Shown in pieces: positions 1 through 7,024 of a stretch of DNA of 47,215 bases. The DNA is from SHZI01 sp038214295 (GTDB taxonomy: Bacteria; Pseudomonadota; Gammaproteobacteria; Steroidobacterales; GCA-2729495). Position numbers and translations under genes: made by a program. Numbering within the stretch: position 1 is the stretch's first letter; every line of letters starts with the position of its first letter. The notes below the pieces were generated by a model. The model ran no database searches and was not told where the DNA came from. It worked only from the letters and a program-made list of their open reading frames with translations. Where the stretch lies: NCBI GenBank assembly GCA_038214295.1, contig JBBQSA010000027.1, positions 1-47,215 of the forward strand. The letters run 5' to 3'.

Positions 1-20
1 ACTCTGAACTAAGTGACTGC

Positions 21-62
21 AAACCCCGGGGACGCCACCGCGTGTCCCCGGGGTTTTTTTTC
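21..62 (+). terminator. rho-independent terminator at left edge
   Basis: A 13-bp perfect stem (21-33 pairing with 44-56, core ACCCCGGGGAC) with a 10-base loop is followed by an uninterrupted T run to about 61. This is a strong intrinsic terminator. It most likely ends a plus-strand gene lying to the left of the window. Confidence 0.85.
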
Positions 63-330
63 GGCCCATCGATATTGCGATAACGGGGCTGCTGCGATAC
101 CGGTTCTGCCGGGAGGCACAGAAGTTGTGCAGCGCAAGCAAGACTGCGCACTAATCCGGGACAATCGTCGCCTGATTATGTAACGCGCCACTATTCTTTA
201 GCCCGGGAGCGGCCTATATTCCGGTCATACTTCCGTTATCTTTTGCGTGCTTGACGTCACAAAAACACGGCAGCTCCCGCACTGGCGGCACTGCCCAATA
301 ACTTAAAATTCAGACTAGTGGGGAATTTTT
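63..330. other. intergenic region upstream of the VPLPA-CTERM gene
   Basis: I see no convincing gene in this stretch. An isolated -10-like hexamer TAAAAT lies at 304-309 without a matching -35 at the right distance. TTGACG at 251-256 and TATATT at 215-220 are promoter-like hexamers but do not pair with suitable partners. A GGGGAA ribosome-binding site sits about 7 bases before the ATG at 331. The promoter may depend on an activator, or I may have missed it. Confidence 0.4.
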
Positions 331-1146
331 ATGTTGACGAATTTCCGCTCACGGCTCGCGCTAACTGCCGCTCTGACCCTGGCCAGTTCGGTAGTCCTGG
401 CCGCAGCACAGCCCATCAGCGTCTATAACCCGACCAATGGCCTCACCGGCATCTACAGTGGATCGTTTGCCGGACCGCTGGCACCTTGCAGCGGCGGCTC
501 GCCGTCTTACTGCTCGTTCTTCGGCGGCCTGCCGAGTGCGGGCCAGCTGGCGGCCGTCAACATCTCGCCCAACGCGTCGGGCGTGGTGAACGCCCTGCCG
601 GGTGGCATCGGGCCGACTGGCATTCCGGTGGCGCCGGTCCCGGCTTCGGGCTCCTACCTGGACCTCACCCTGAGCGGCGGTAACACCGCCCTGACGCTCA
701 GCGGCGGCACCATCACCTTCGGCGGTGCCACGCTCACCATCGTTCCGGCAGCCACGACGGCCGTTACTTCGGGCGCCGGCATGGTGTTCGACGCGGCGCC
801 ACAGGTGACCTCGGTCAACGGTCTCGGCCAGGCCGAGTTCCTCGTCAACCTGGCGCCGGGCCTCGCGGTGGACTTCAGCCGCTTTTCCCAGGTAACGACC
901 AGCTGCGTGGGCGGAGTCTGCGGCCTGATCGTCGGTGACGTCCTGAACCTGGATATGGTCCGGTACCGGCTGTTCGTGCAGTACAACCCGTCGTTCACGG
1001 ACTTTGATGCCACCTTCATCGGCCAGACCGGCAACAACTCGATGGTGTTCGCGAACATGAGCACTGTCCCGGTCCCGGCAGCCGTCTGGCTGATGGGTTC
1101 CGGCCTCGGCCTGCTCAGCTTCCTTCGCCGGAAGGTCAGCGCCTAG
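331..1146 (+). CDS. exported VPLPA-CTERM (PEP-CTERM-like) surface protein
   Basis: This 271-residue protein starts with a signal peptide (cleavage probably after ..SVVLAAA, residues 1-26). It ends with the motif VPVPAAVWLMGSGLG, a hydrophobic stretch and a basic FLRRK tail. That tripartite tail is the VPLPA-CTERM form of the PEP-CTERM signal, which in known systems is recognised by an exosortase and leaves the protein at the cell surface or in exopolysaccharide. The middle (residues about 30-245) is rich in Gly, Ser, Thr and Ala, looks beta-rich, and has paired cysteines (PC..YCSFFGG and SCVGGVCGLI). The same cysteine and LD-VRYRL landmarks occur in the next gene, so the two look paralogous. 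The exosortase itself is not in this window. Ligand and function are unknown. Confidence 0.85.
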   Translation: MLTNFRSRLALTAALTLASSVVLAAAQPISVYNPTNGLTGIYSGSFAGPLAPCSGGSPSYCSFFGGLPSAGQLAAVNISPNASGVVNALPGGIGPTGIPVAPVPASGSYLDLTLSGGNTALTLSGGTITFGGATLTIVPAATTAVTSGAGMVFDAAPQVTSVNGLGQAEFLVNLAPGLAVDFSRFSQVTTSCVGGVCGLIVGDVLNLDMVRYRLFVQYNPSFTDFDATFIGQTGNNSMVFANMSTVPVPAAVWLMGSGLGLLSFLRRKVSA

Positions 1147-1194
1147 GGGACAACCCTGAACCCGGTGCATTGCCGGGTAAGCGGGAGAACTGGG

Positions 1195-1230
1195 AGGCCC
1201 CGCGGCGGCACACCGTGCGGGGCCTTCTTT
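1195..1230 (+). terminator. terminator between the two surface-protein genes
   Basis: A 9-bp perfect stem (AGGCCCCGC at 1195-1203, GCGGGGCCT at 1217-1225) with a 13-base loop is followed by a T-rich tail (TTCTTT). It should separate transcription of the VPLPA-CTERM gene from its neighbour, or allow partial read-through, because the next ATG lies only 27 bases downstream. Confidence 0.7.
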
Positions 1231-1256
1231 CATTCAAGGATTCGAGGAGTCTCGAT

Positions 1257-2426
1257 ATGTGGAACAGTCTTAACAAGCAGCGGCTGATCGCCGCCGCCAT
1301 CCTGGCGCTGGGCGCCGGCACGGCATCCGCTGCCGTGCTGACGCGAACCTACGTCATCAACACGGCGGTCATCCAGGACCTCTTCAGCGCCACCTTCGAC
1401 GGGTCGCTGATTCCCTGCAGCACACCCACCCCGCCGGACGCGCAGGAGTGCGCCTTCTTCGGCGGCTACACGCCGCCTGGCCGCAACATCCAGATCAACA
1501 ATGTGGGCACCGGCAGCGGCACCCTGACCGTCAACTGGGAGACCACGACCGGCGAGATCCTGCAGGTCAACGAGATGCGGATCAACCTGGCGCAGACCCA
1601 GTTGGTGATCAATGACGGCGGCCCGAATCCGACGGTGGTTGACGTGATCCCGGGCAACAACGTCCCGGTGGCGAGCCCTGGTGACGTGGCCTTCATCGAG
1701 GCCGGCACGGGTACGGCGGGCCGGGACCTGGACGGCGCGGGCTTCCAGACGATTCTGGGTGCCGGTTCGGCGGATCCGGACCAGGGCGTGGCCATCGGCC
1801 AGGCCGCGGTCTTCCAGCACCAGGACCCCACCAACAACCCGGACACCCCGGACTTCGCGGTGTTCAATGATGTCGTCGACACCTGCTCTGGCAACTCGTG
1901 CGCGCTGATCAGCGCCTACGTCATCACGCTGGACGGCGTCCGCTATCGTCTCGAAGGCACCGTCAGCGCCGCGGGCGGCAACTCCCTCGTCCTGAAGTCC
2001 CAGACGTCCAATAATTCCATCTACCGGGTGGGCTTCACGACGGCTGTGGATACGGATGGGGACGGCATTCCTGACGCGACAGACAACTGTCCGCTCGTAG
2101 CCAATGCCAACCAGGCCGACACGGACGGTGACCTTCGCGGCAACGCCTGCGACAACTGCCGGCTGATTGCGAACAACACCGGTGCCAACGCCCAGTGCGA
2201 CTCGGACAACGACGGCTTCGGCAATCGTTGCGACGGCGACTTCAACAACAACAACTCGACGAACGCGCAGGACACCACGCTGTTCCGCCAGCAGCTCGGG
2301 CAGCCCAGCACCCCCCCGACCTATAACAGCCGGGACCTCAACTGCAACGGCTCCGTGAACGCCCAGGACACGACGCTGTTCCGTCAGCTGCTCGGGCAGC
2401 CGCCGGGCCCGGGTGCCGGTCCGTAA
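1257..2426 (+). CDS. exported protein with thrombospondin-3 and dockerin-like calcium repeats
   Basis: The 389-residue product starts at ATG 1257, preceded by GAGG about 9 bases upstream. The open frame runs back to 1170, but that extension crosses the terminator hairpin. Residues 1-25 are a signal peptide (..GAGTASA/A). Residues about 30-260 resemble the preceding VPLPA-CTERM protein (PC..CAFFGG, TCSGNSCALI, LDGVRYRL, SNNS). From D265 there are thrombospondin type-3 repeats (DTDGDGIPDATDNCP and DTDGDLRGNACDNC). They are followed by two dockerin-type I-like EF-hand repeats beginning at D328 and D360, each ending NAQDTTLFRQ-LGQP. These modules normally bind calcium. The protein lacks the sorting tail of its neighbour, so it is presumably secreted or held by other contacts. 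No cohesin is visible in the window. Confidence 0.85.
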   Translation: MWNSLNKQRLIAAAILALGAGTASAAVLTRTYVINTAVIQDLFSATFDGSLIPCSTPTPPDAQECAFFGGYTPPGRNIQINNVGTGSGTLTVNWETTTGEILQVNEMRINLAQTQLVINDGGPNPTVVDVIPGNNVPVASPGDVAFIEAGTGTAGRDLDGAGFQTILGAGSADPDQGVAIGQAAVFQHQDPTNNPDTPDFAVFNDVVDTCSGNSCALISAYVITLDGVRYRLEGTVSAAGGNSLVLKSQTSNNSIYRVGFTTAVDTDGDGIPDATDNCPLVANANQADTDGDLRGNACDNCRLIANNTGANAQCDSDNDGFGNRCDGDFNNNNSTNAQDTTLFRQQLGQPSTPPTYNSRDLNCNGSVNAQDTTLFRQLLGQPPGPGAGP

Positions 2427-2480
2427 GGGCAGACGTCACCTGATCCGGCAATTGCCGGAGAGGGATCTTGAGTGAGTAGT

Positions 2481-2517
2481 TGCGGCCGGCCCTTTGGGCC
2501 GGCCGCAATGTTTTGGG
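2481..2517. terminator. strong hairpin between convergent genes
   Basis: A 12-bp perfect stem (2481-2492 with 2496-2507, TGCGGCCGGCCC) closes a TTT loop and is followed on the plus strand by ATGTTTT. It lies between two convergent genes. It probably terminates the surface-protein gene and may also act on the minus-strand gene ending at 2537. Confidence 0.7.
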
Positions 2518-2536
2518 GGATGGAGAAGGCCGCGGT

Positions 2537-3280
2537 CTACCGGGCGGCTACCTTTGGCTCGGCAACGCTGAGAGTCACCCAGCCATCCTCCCGCCAGTCC
2601 GACACCTCCACGGGCACGCCCATGACCTTGGCCTGCGCGAGAAAGCGGGGCTTGGTCCAGATCTCGTGGAATTCCTTCTCGCTCATGTTGTGCTGGCCGA
2701 GCTGTCGGGTGACGGCGAGCACGTTTCCGTAGGGTGACTTGAAACTGATCCTGCCGGGCTCCCGCTTGACGTCGAGCGCCAGCTGGTAGAAGCAGGCCGT
2801 GCGATCGGTCATCGCGACGAGCGCAAGATCCTTGATCCCCGTCTGCTCGATGAACTTCCCCGTCCGGGTCAGCATCGGCAACTGGGTGCGGACCTCGGTG
2901 GCGATCAGGTCGTCCAGCAGGTTGTGGTCCTTGGCGAACTGGACGTAGGTCAGGGTCATCTTGACCAGCGCGTCGTTCATCTCGTGCTGGTAGGGCTTGC
3001 GGACGTTCAGGGTCCGGATGGCTGTGGCCACGGCCTGGCCCAGTTCCTGCTCGCGGCCGGTGAAGTCGTGTTCGGGGCTCTTCGCGGGGCTCGCTTCCCG
3101 GATAGCTTTCGCCACGGCGGCACCCAGCATCTGCTCCTGGCCCTCGAAGCCGCTGTACTCGCCGAACTCGGCGGCGCTGGTCGGCAGGGCGCGACGGTCG
3201 CGCTCGGCGGCAAGGGCAGTAGTGCCGGCGAGCGCGGGCAGCAGCAGGACGGCGGCAAGCAGGGCGGGATAGCGCTTCAT
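2537..3280 (-). CDS. exported protein of unknown function
   Basis: A 247-residue protein begins at the ATG at 3280, with GGAG about 8 bases upstream. The N-terminus (MKRYPALLAAVLLLPALAG..) is a clear signal peptide cleaved near ALA/AERD. The mature part is mixed, largely helical and soluble, with no membrane segment and no family motif I recognise. Two similar stretches (EQMLGAAVAKAIREA and EQELGQAVATAIRTL) suggest a short internal repeat at about residues 48-90. It is a single-gene unit between a convergent terminator and a divergent neighbour. It is probably periplasmic. Confidence 0.75.
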   Translation of the reverse strand: MKRYPALLAAVLLLPALAGTTALAAERDRRALPTSAAEFGEYSGFEGQEQMLGAAVAKAIREASPAKSPEHDFTGREQELGQAVATAIRTLNVRKPYQHEMNDALVKMTLTYVQFAKDHNLLDDLIATEVRTQLPMLTRTGKFIEQTGIKDLALVAMTDRTACFYQLALDVKREPGRISFKSPYGNVLAVTRQLGQHNMSEKEFHEIWTKPRFLAQAKVMGVPVEVSDWREDGWVTLSVAEPKVAAR

Positions 3281-3287
3281 GGGAGTA

Positions 3288-3307
3288 CTCCGTGGGTATA
3301 CCCGGAG
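3288..3307. promoter_or_regulatory. 20-bp imperfect palindrome at the 5' end of the exported unknown gene
   Basis: The near-palindrome CTCCGTGGGTATACCCGGAG sits directly upstream of the minus-strand start at 3280 and contains that gene's GGAG ribosome-binding sequence. It could be an operator or a translation-controlling hairpin. No regulator is known. Confidence 0.3.
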
Positions 3308-3439
3308 GATCCTAACGCCGGCGGCAGGGCGGCGTGGCAGGATTCTGGCACCTGAACCGGAGAGCGGGCGGGGCAGCCCGTCGCCCGGTTGGCTTTTCCA
3401 GTGGCCTGTCCTAGGCTCACCACCAAGAGGGTATGTGCG

Positions 3440-4576
3440 ATGGCAACCGCCGCAAAGCGCGTGATGCTGCTGGTCGGGACCCGCAAGGGCGCCTGGTTCC
3501 TGCACAGCGACACCGCCCGCCGGAAATGGCGCGTCGACGGCCCGCACTTCCTGGGCCAGATCGTCCACCACCTGGTGCTGGATTCCCGGGACGGCCGGAC
3601 GCTGCTGGCAGCCACCAGCACGGGCCACCTGGGGCCGGTACTGATGCGCTCCCCGGACCGGGGCCGGACCTGGCAGGAGGCAAAGCGCCCCCCGGCCTTC
3701 GCGAAGGTCCCGGAGGGCGAGAAAGGGCGGGTGGTCAACCACACCTTCTGGCTCACGCCCGGGAACCTGGCGCAGCCTGGCACCTGGTACGCGGGCACGT
3801 CGCCCCATGGCCTGTTTCGCTCGACGGACGGGGGCGACACCTGGGAGGGCTGCGCGGGGCTCAACGACGATCCCCGGTACCGGGAGTGGATGGGCGGACC
3901 CCAGGACGGGACACCCGACGGGCCCAAGCTGCATTCGATCATCGTCGATCCGCGGGACTTCCGGCATCTCTACCTCGGGATGTCGAGCGGCGGCGTGCAC
4001 GAGAGCCTCGACGGCGGTGCAACCTGGGCGCCGCTGATCGACGGGCTCGAAGTGGTCGAGATGTTCGACGCCTCCAAGGTCTGGTTTCACGATCCCCACT
4101 GTGTGCGCATGAGTCCCGCCAACCCCGACCGGCTGTACCAGCAGAATCACTGTGGTATCTACCGGCTCGACCGGCCTGCCACGCAGTGGGTGCGCATTGG
4201 CCGGAAGATGCCGAAGTCCGTCGGCGACATCGGTTTTCCGATGGTGGTGCACCCCCGCGACGCCGACACGGCGTGGGTCTTTCCGATGGACGGTTCCCTG
4301 GTGTGGCCCCGGGTGAGCCCCGCCGGCAAACCGGCGGCCTACGTCACCCGGAACGGCGGCCGCACCTGGCAGCGCCAGGACGCCGGTCTGCCAGAATCCC
4401 AAGCCTGGTGGACCGTGAAACGCCAGGCGATGACCAACGACGTCCGCGATCCCGTCGGTCTTTATCTCGGTACAACGAGCGGCGAGTTGTGGATGAGTGG
4501 CAACGAGGGCGAGCGCTGGACCTGCCTGGCGCGCCACCTGCCGGAGATCTACGCGGTGGAAGCCGCCCTGGTCTAG
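3440..4576 (+). CDS. BNR/WD40-like beta-propeller protein (exo-alpha-sialidase-like)
   Basis: The 378-residue product starts at ATG 3440, preceded by AGAGGG about 7 bases upstream. There is no signal peptide, so it is probably cytoplasmic. Repeated Asp-box or BNR-type signatures are visible along the chain: SPDRGRTW, STDGGDTW, SLDGGATW, RNGGRTW and a last SGNEGERW. These define blades of a beta-propeller related to sialidases and photosystem-assembly YCF48-like proteins. Sialidase catalytic residues cannot be assigned by eye, so enzyme activity is not claimed. The gene stops 4 bases before the sulfur-carrier gene and probably shares its transcript. This suggests a role linked to the MoaD/MoeB pair, as scaffold or substrate. 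Confidence 0.8.
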   Translation: MATAAKRVMLLVGTRKGAWFLHSDTARRKWRVDGPHFLGQIVHHLVLDSRDGRTLLAATSTGHLGPVLMRSPDRGRTWQEAKRPPAFAKVPEGEKGRVVNHTFWLTPGNLAQPGTWYAGTSPHGLFRSTDGGDTWEGCAGLNDDPRYREWMGGPQDGTPDGPKLHSIIVDPRDFRHLYLGMSSGGVHESLDGGATWAPLIDGLEVVEMFDASKVWFHDPHCVRMSPANPDRLYQQNHCGIYRLDRPATQWVRIGRKMPKSVGDIGFPMVVHPRDADTAWVFPMDGSLVWPRVSPAGKPAAYVTRNGGRTWQRQDAGLPESQAWWTVKRQAMTNDVRDPVGLYLGTTSGELWMSGNEGERWTCLARHLPEIYAVEAALV

Positions 4577-4580
4577 CGTC

Positions 4581-4838
4581 GTGAAGGTGCTGATACCGGG
4601 TCCCTTGCTGTCCTACACCGGGGCACGGGACGTGGCCGCCACCGGCGGCACGCTGGCCGAGGTGCTGGCGGACCTGGACCGACAGTTCCCCGGCATCCGC
4701 TTCCGGATGATCGACGAGCAGGACCACGTCCGGCCCCACATGCGCCTGTTCGTGAACGACGAGCAGACCTTCGACCTGCGGCAGCGAATCGCGGCGGGCG
4801 ACCGGTTGCAGATCATCCAGGCCCTGAGCGGCGGCTAG
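4581..4838 (+). CDS. MoaD/ThiS-family ubiquitin-like sulfur carrier
   Basis: The 85-residue protein starts at GTG 4581, which begins the beta-grasp strand MKVLIPGPLLSYTGAR. An in-frame ATG at 4497 would overlap the previous gene by 80 bases and is less likely. The chain ends LSGG. A C-terminal Gly-Gly is the residue pair adenylated and thiocarboxylated in MoaD, ThiS and Urm1-like carriers. The product sits 3 bases upstream of an E1-like adenylyltransferase with a rhodanese domain, which supplies both activation and sulfur transfer. Which sulfur acceptor it serves (molybdopterin, thiazole, tRNA or another) cannot be told, since no moaE or thiG is present here. Confidence 0.85.
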   Translation: MKVLIPGPLLSYTGARDVAATGGTLAEVLADLDRQFPGIRFRMIDEQDHVRPHMRLFVNDEQTFDLRQRIAAGDRLQIIQALSGG

Positions 4839-4841
4839 CGC

Positions 4842-5975
4842 GTGGCAGGACCGGTTCAGGAACTGGACGTGGCCGAGGTCGCCGCCTGGCTGCAACGGGA
4901 TCCGGCGCTGGTCCTGCTCGATGTCCGGGATCCCGACGAGCAGGTATCCGGTTGCATGGCCGGCGCCCTGCTACTGCCGCGCACGGCACTCGCCGCGAGA
5001 GCTGCGGAGCTGCTGCCGGACAGGCAGGCGCCCGTCGTCACCTATTGCGGCAGGGGTCTTCGCTCAGTGCTTGCAGCGCAGTCGCTGCTCGAGATGGGCT
5101 ACACGAACGTCTATTCGCTGCGGGGCGGGTTCAGCGCGTGGCGGGAGGCGGGGCAGGCTGCGGTTGTTCCCACGGCCGATCGCATCTTCTTCCCGTTCAG
5201 CGAAGCGGAGGCCCGCCGCTACGCCCGCCACCTGCGGTTGCCGGAGATTGGCGTGGGGGGCCAGCAGCGGCTGCGGTCTGCCCGCATCCTGTGCGTCGGC
5301 GCTGGTGGACTGGGCTCGCCCGCGTGCCTGTACCTGGCCGCGGCTGGTGTCGGCGAGCTTGGCATCGTCGATGACGATGTGGTCGACCTCAGCAACCTCC
5401 AGCGCCAGGTACTTCACACGAGTGACCGGGTAGGCAGCGCGAAGGTCGACAGCGCCGCGCAGACACTCGGTGCCCTGAACCCCGGAACCGCGGTGACGCG
5501 GATTCGTGCCCGCCTGGCTCCGGACAATGCCATCGCTGTAATGGCGGGCTACGACGTGATCGTGGACGGCAGCGACAACTTCGCGACCCGCTATCTCGTC
5601 AATGACGCGGCCCTGCGCCTGGCGATTCCGGTCGTCCACGCCGCCATTCAGCGCTTCGAGGGCCAGCTGACGGTATTTGCCGCTGGGGGGGCGCCCTGTT
5701 ACCGGTGCCTGTTCCCGCAGTCGCCGTCCCCTGATCTCGCGCCGTCCTGCGAGGAGGCCGGCGTGCTCGGCGTCCTGCCTGGCGTGATGGGCGTGCTCCA
5801 GGCCACGGAGGCCATCAAGCTGGTCCTTGGCATCGGGCAGAGTCTCTGTGGCCGCTTGCTCACCTACGACGCGCTGGCGATGCGCTTCAGTGAGCTGCGG
5901 TTCGGCCCTGACCCGGACTGTTCCGCCTGCGGCGGGCACGCTGCGGCTGCGGCTATACTCCAGCTCGATGGATGA
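4842..5975 (+). CDS. rhodanese-MoeB/ThiF fusion, sulfur-carrier adenylyltransferase
   Basis: This 377-residue protein starts at GTG 4842. Residues about 5-105 form a rhodanese domain with the persulfide loop TYCGRGLRS (Cys69). Residues about 122-377 form a ThiF/MoeB E1-like domain: RYARHLRLPEIG, the nucleotide loop GAGGLGS (153-159), DGSDNFATRYLVND (242 on), a conserved SCEEAGVLG segment (Cys303), and two CxxC pairs (Cys286/289 and Cys360/363) for structural zinc. The enzyme should adenylate the C-terminal glycine of the upstream carrier, and its own rhodanese can provide the persulfide. The rhodanese is N-terminal, the reverse of human MOCS3. The stop overlaps the start of the next gene by 8 bases. 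Confidence 0.88.
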   Translation: MAGPVQELDVAEVAAWLQRDPALVLLDVRDPDEQVSGCMAGALLLPRTALAARAAELLPDRQAPVVTYCGRGLRSVLAAQSLLEMGYTNVYSLRGGFSAWREAGQAAVVPTADRIFFPFSEAEARRYARHLRLPEIGVGGQQRLRSARILCVGAGGLGSPACLYLAAAGVGELGIVDDDVVDLSNLQRQVLHTSDRVGSAKVDSAAQTLGALNPGTAVTRIRARLAPDNAIAVMAGYDVIVDGSDNFATRYLVNDAALRLAIPVVHAAIQRFEGQLTVFAAGGAPCYRCLFPQSPSPDLAPSCEEAGVLGVLPGVMGVLQATEAIKLVLGIGQSLCGRLLTYDALAMRFSELRFGPDPDCSACGGHAAAAAILQLDG

Positions 5976-6996
5976 TGCCAGCAGGATAGGCGCACCGCGG
6001 GCCCGGGCCGATGTGCGGCGGGTGGTCGGGGAGAACGCCGGCCTCGACCTGGCGCACACGGCGATGAACATCCTCGCGACCGTGATCGCATCCTACGGCC
6101 TGCTGGCCGGCAGTACCGCCGTCGTGATCGGCGCGATGATCGTGGCCATGCTGCTGAATCCCATCCTCGGCTTCTCGATGGGCCTGGCCGAGAGCGACCA
6201 CCAGCTGATGCTCAAGGCCGGACGGGGGCTGCTGGGCGGGACCGTGGCCGTGTTCACGACCGCGTTCCTGATCGGCTTCGTGCACCGGGACGTCCCGGTC
6301 ACCGCGGAGATCCTTTCCCGCACGTCACCGAGCCTCCTCGACCTGATGATCGCGCTGGCCGGTGGCGCCGCCGGCGCCTACGCTACCGTTTCACCGCAGC
6401 TCAGCGTGGCTTTCGTCGGCGTGGCCATCGCCACTGCCCTGGTGCCACCCCTGTCATCCGCTGCGATCCTGCTGGCGCGGGGTGATTCCGCCCTGGCCTG
6501 GGGCGCCTTCATGCTGGCCGTCACCAACATCATCGCGATCCAGTTCTCGGCATCGGTGGTGATGTGGTTCATGGGCTTCCGTGGCATCACCCGACTCTCC
6601 AAGTCGCTGCCGGCGTTTCTCGCCCGGGATGCCCCCGGCATTCTCATCATCCTGGCGCTCGGCTTGAGTTTCGCCTCGAACCTGGAGGAGGCCGTGTCGC
6701 GGGAGCTGTTCGAAACCTACGTGCGCGGGGCTGTGCGCCAGGGACTGGAATCGCGGCCGGGCGCGCACCTGGTCGAGGTGCGCTTCGACTTCACGCCCGG
6801 GGACCGCCTGATCATCCGGGCAGTTCTGCGGGCGCCGGAGGCGCCGACGGCGGAGGCAGTCGCTGCGATCGCGGACCGGCTGCCAGCCGCCCCCGGTGGT
6901 GAGCAGCTGGAACTCCGGGTGCGCTATGTCAACACTCTGATCATCGGCCGCGACGGCCCGCTGTTCGACCCTGCGGCGGGCAGCGGCGCCCTGTAA
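5968..6996 (+). CDS. DUF389/TIGR00341-family membrane protein
   Basis: The 342-residue protein starts at ATG 5968, inside the end of the E1-like gene, so translation is probably coupled. Residues about 30-245 hold six or so hydrophobic segments, with the family-typical GSTAVVIGAMIVAMLLNPILG near the first pair and a second conserved run ending VAIATALVPPLSSAAILLA. The last 90 residues form a soluble alpha/beta tail (LVEVRFDFTPGDRLII..). The family is widespread and its biochemical role is not established. Its placement suggests co-expression with the sulfur-carrier genes but does not prove a shared pathway. Confidence 0.82.
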   Translation: MDDASRIGAPRARADVRRVVGENAGLDLAHTAMNILATVIASYGLLAGSTAVVIGAMIVAMLLNPILGFSMGLAESDHQLMLKAGRGLLGGTVAVFTTAFLIGFVHRDVPVTAEILSRTSPSLLDLMIALAGGAAGAYATVSPQLSVAFVGVAIATALVPPLSSAAILLARGDSALAWGAFMLAVTNIIAIQFSASVVMWFMGFRGITRLSKSLPAFLARDAPGILIILALGLSFASNLEEAVSRELFETYVRGAVRQGLESRPGAHLVEVRFDFTPGDRLIIRAVLRAPEAPTAEAVAAIADRLPAAPGGEQLELRVRYVNTLIIGRDGPLFDPAAGSGAL

Positions 6997-7024
6997 GGGA
7001 CGCCGCCGTGTGGGCCCGACAGGC

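Noticed and set aside
231..330. Sigma-54 promoter upstream of the VPLPA-CTERM gene, as often seen for PEP-CTERM genes
   Set aside because: The GG and GC doublets in CTGGCGGCACTGCCC are too close together for a -24/-12 site.
2537..4537. A very long open minus-strand frame running across the exported unknown and the propeller gene
   Set aside because: The part beyond 3280 is the antisense of the propeller gene and has no protein-like features. GC-rich coding DNA commonly leaves the opposite strand open.
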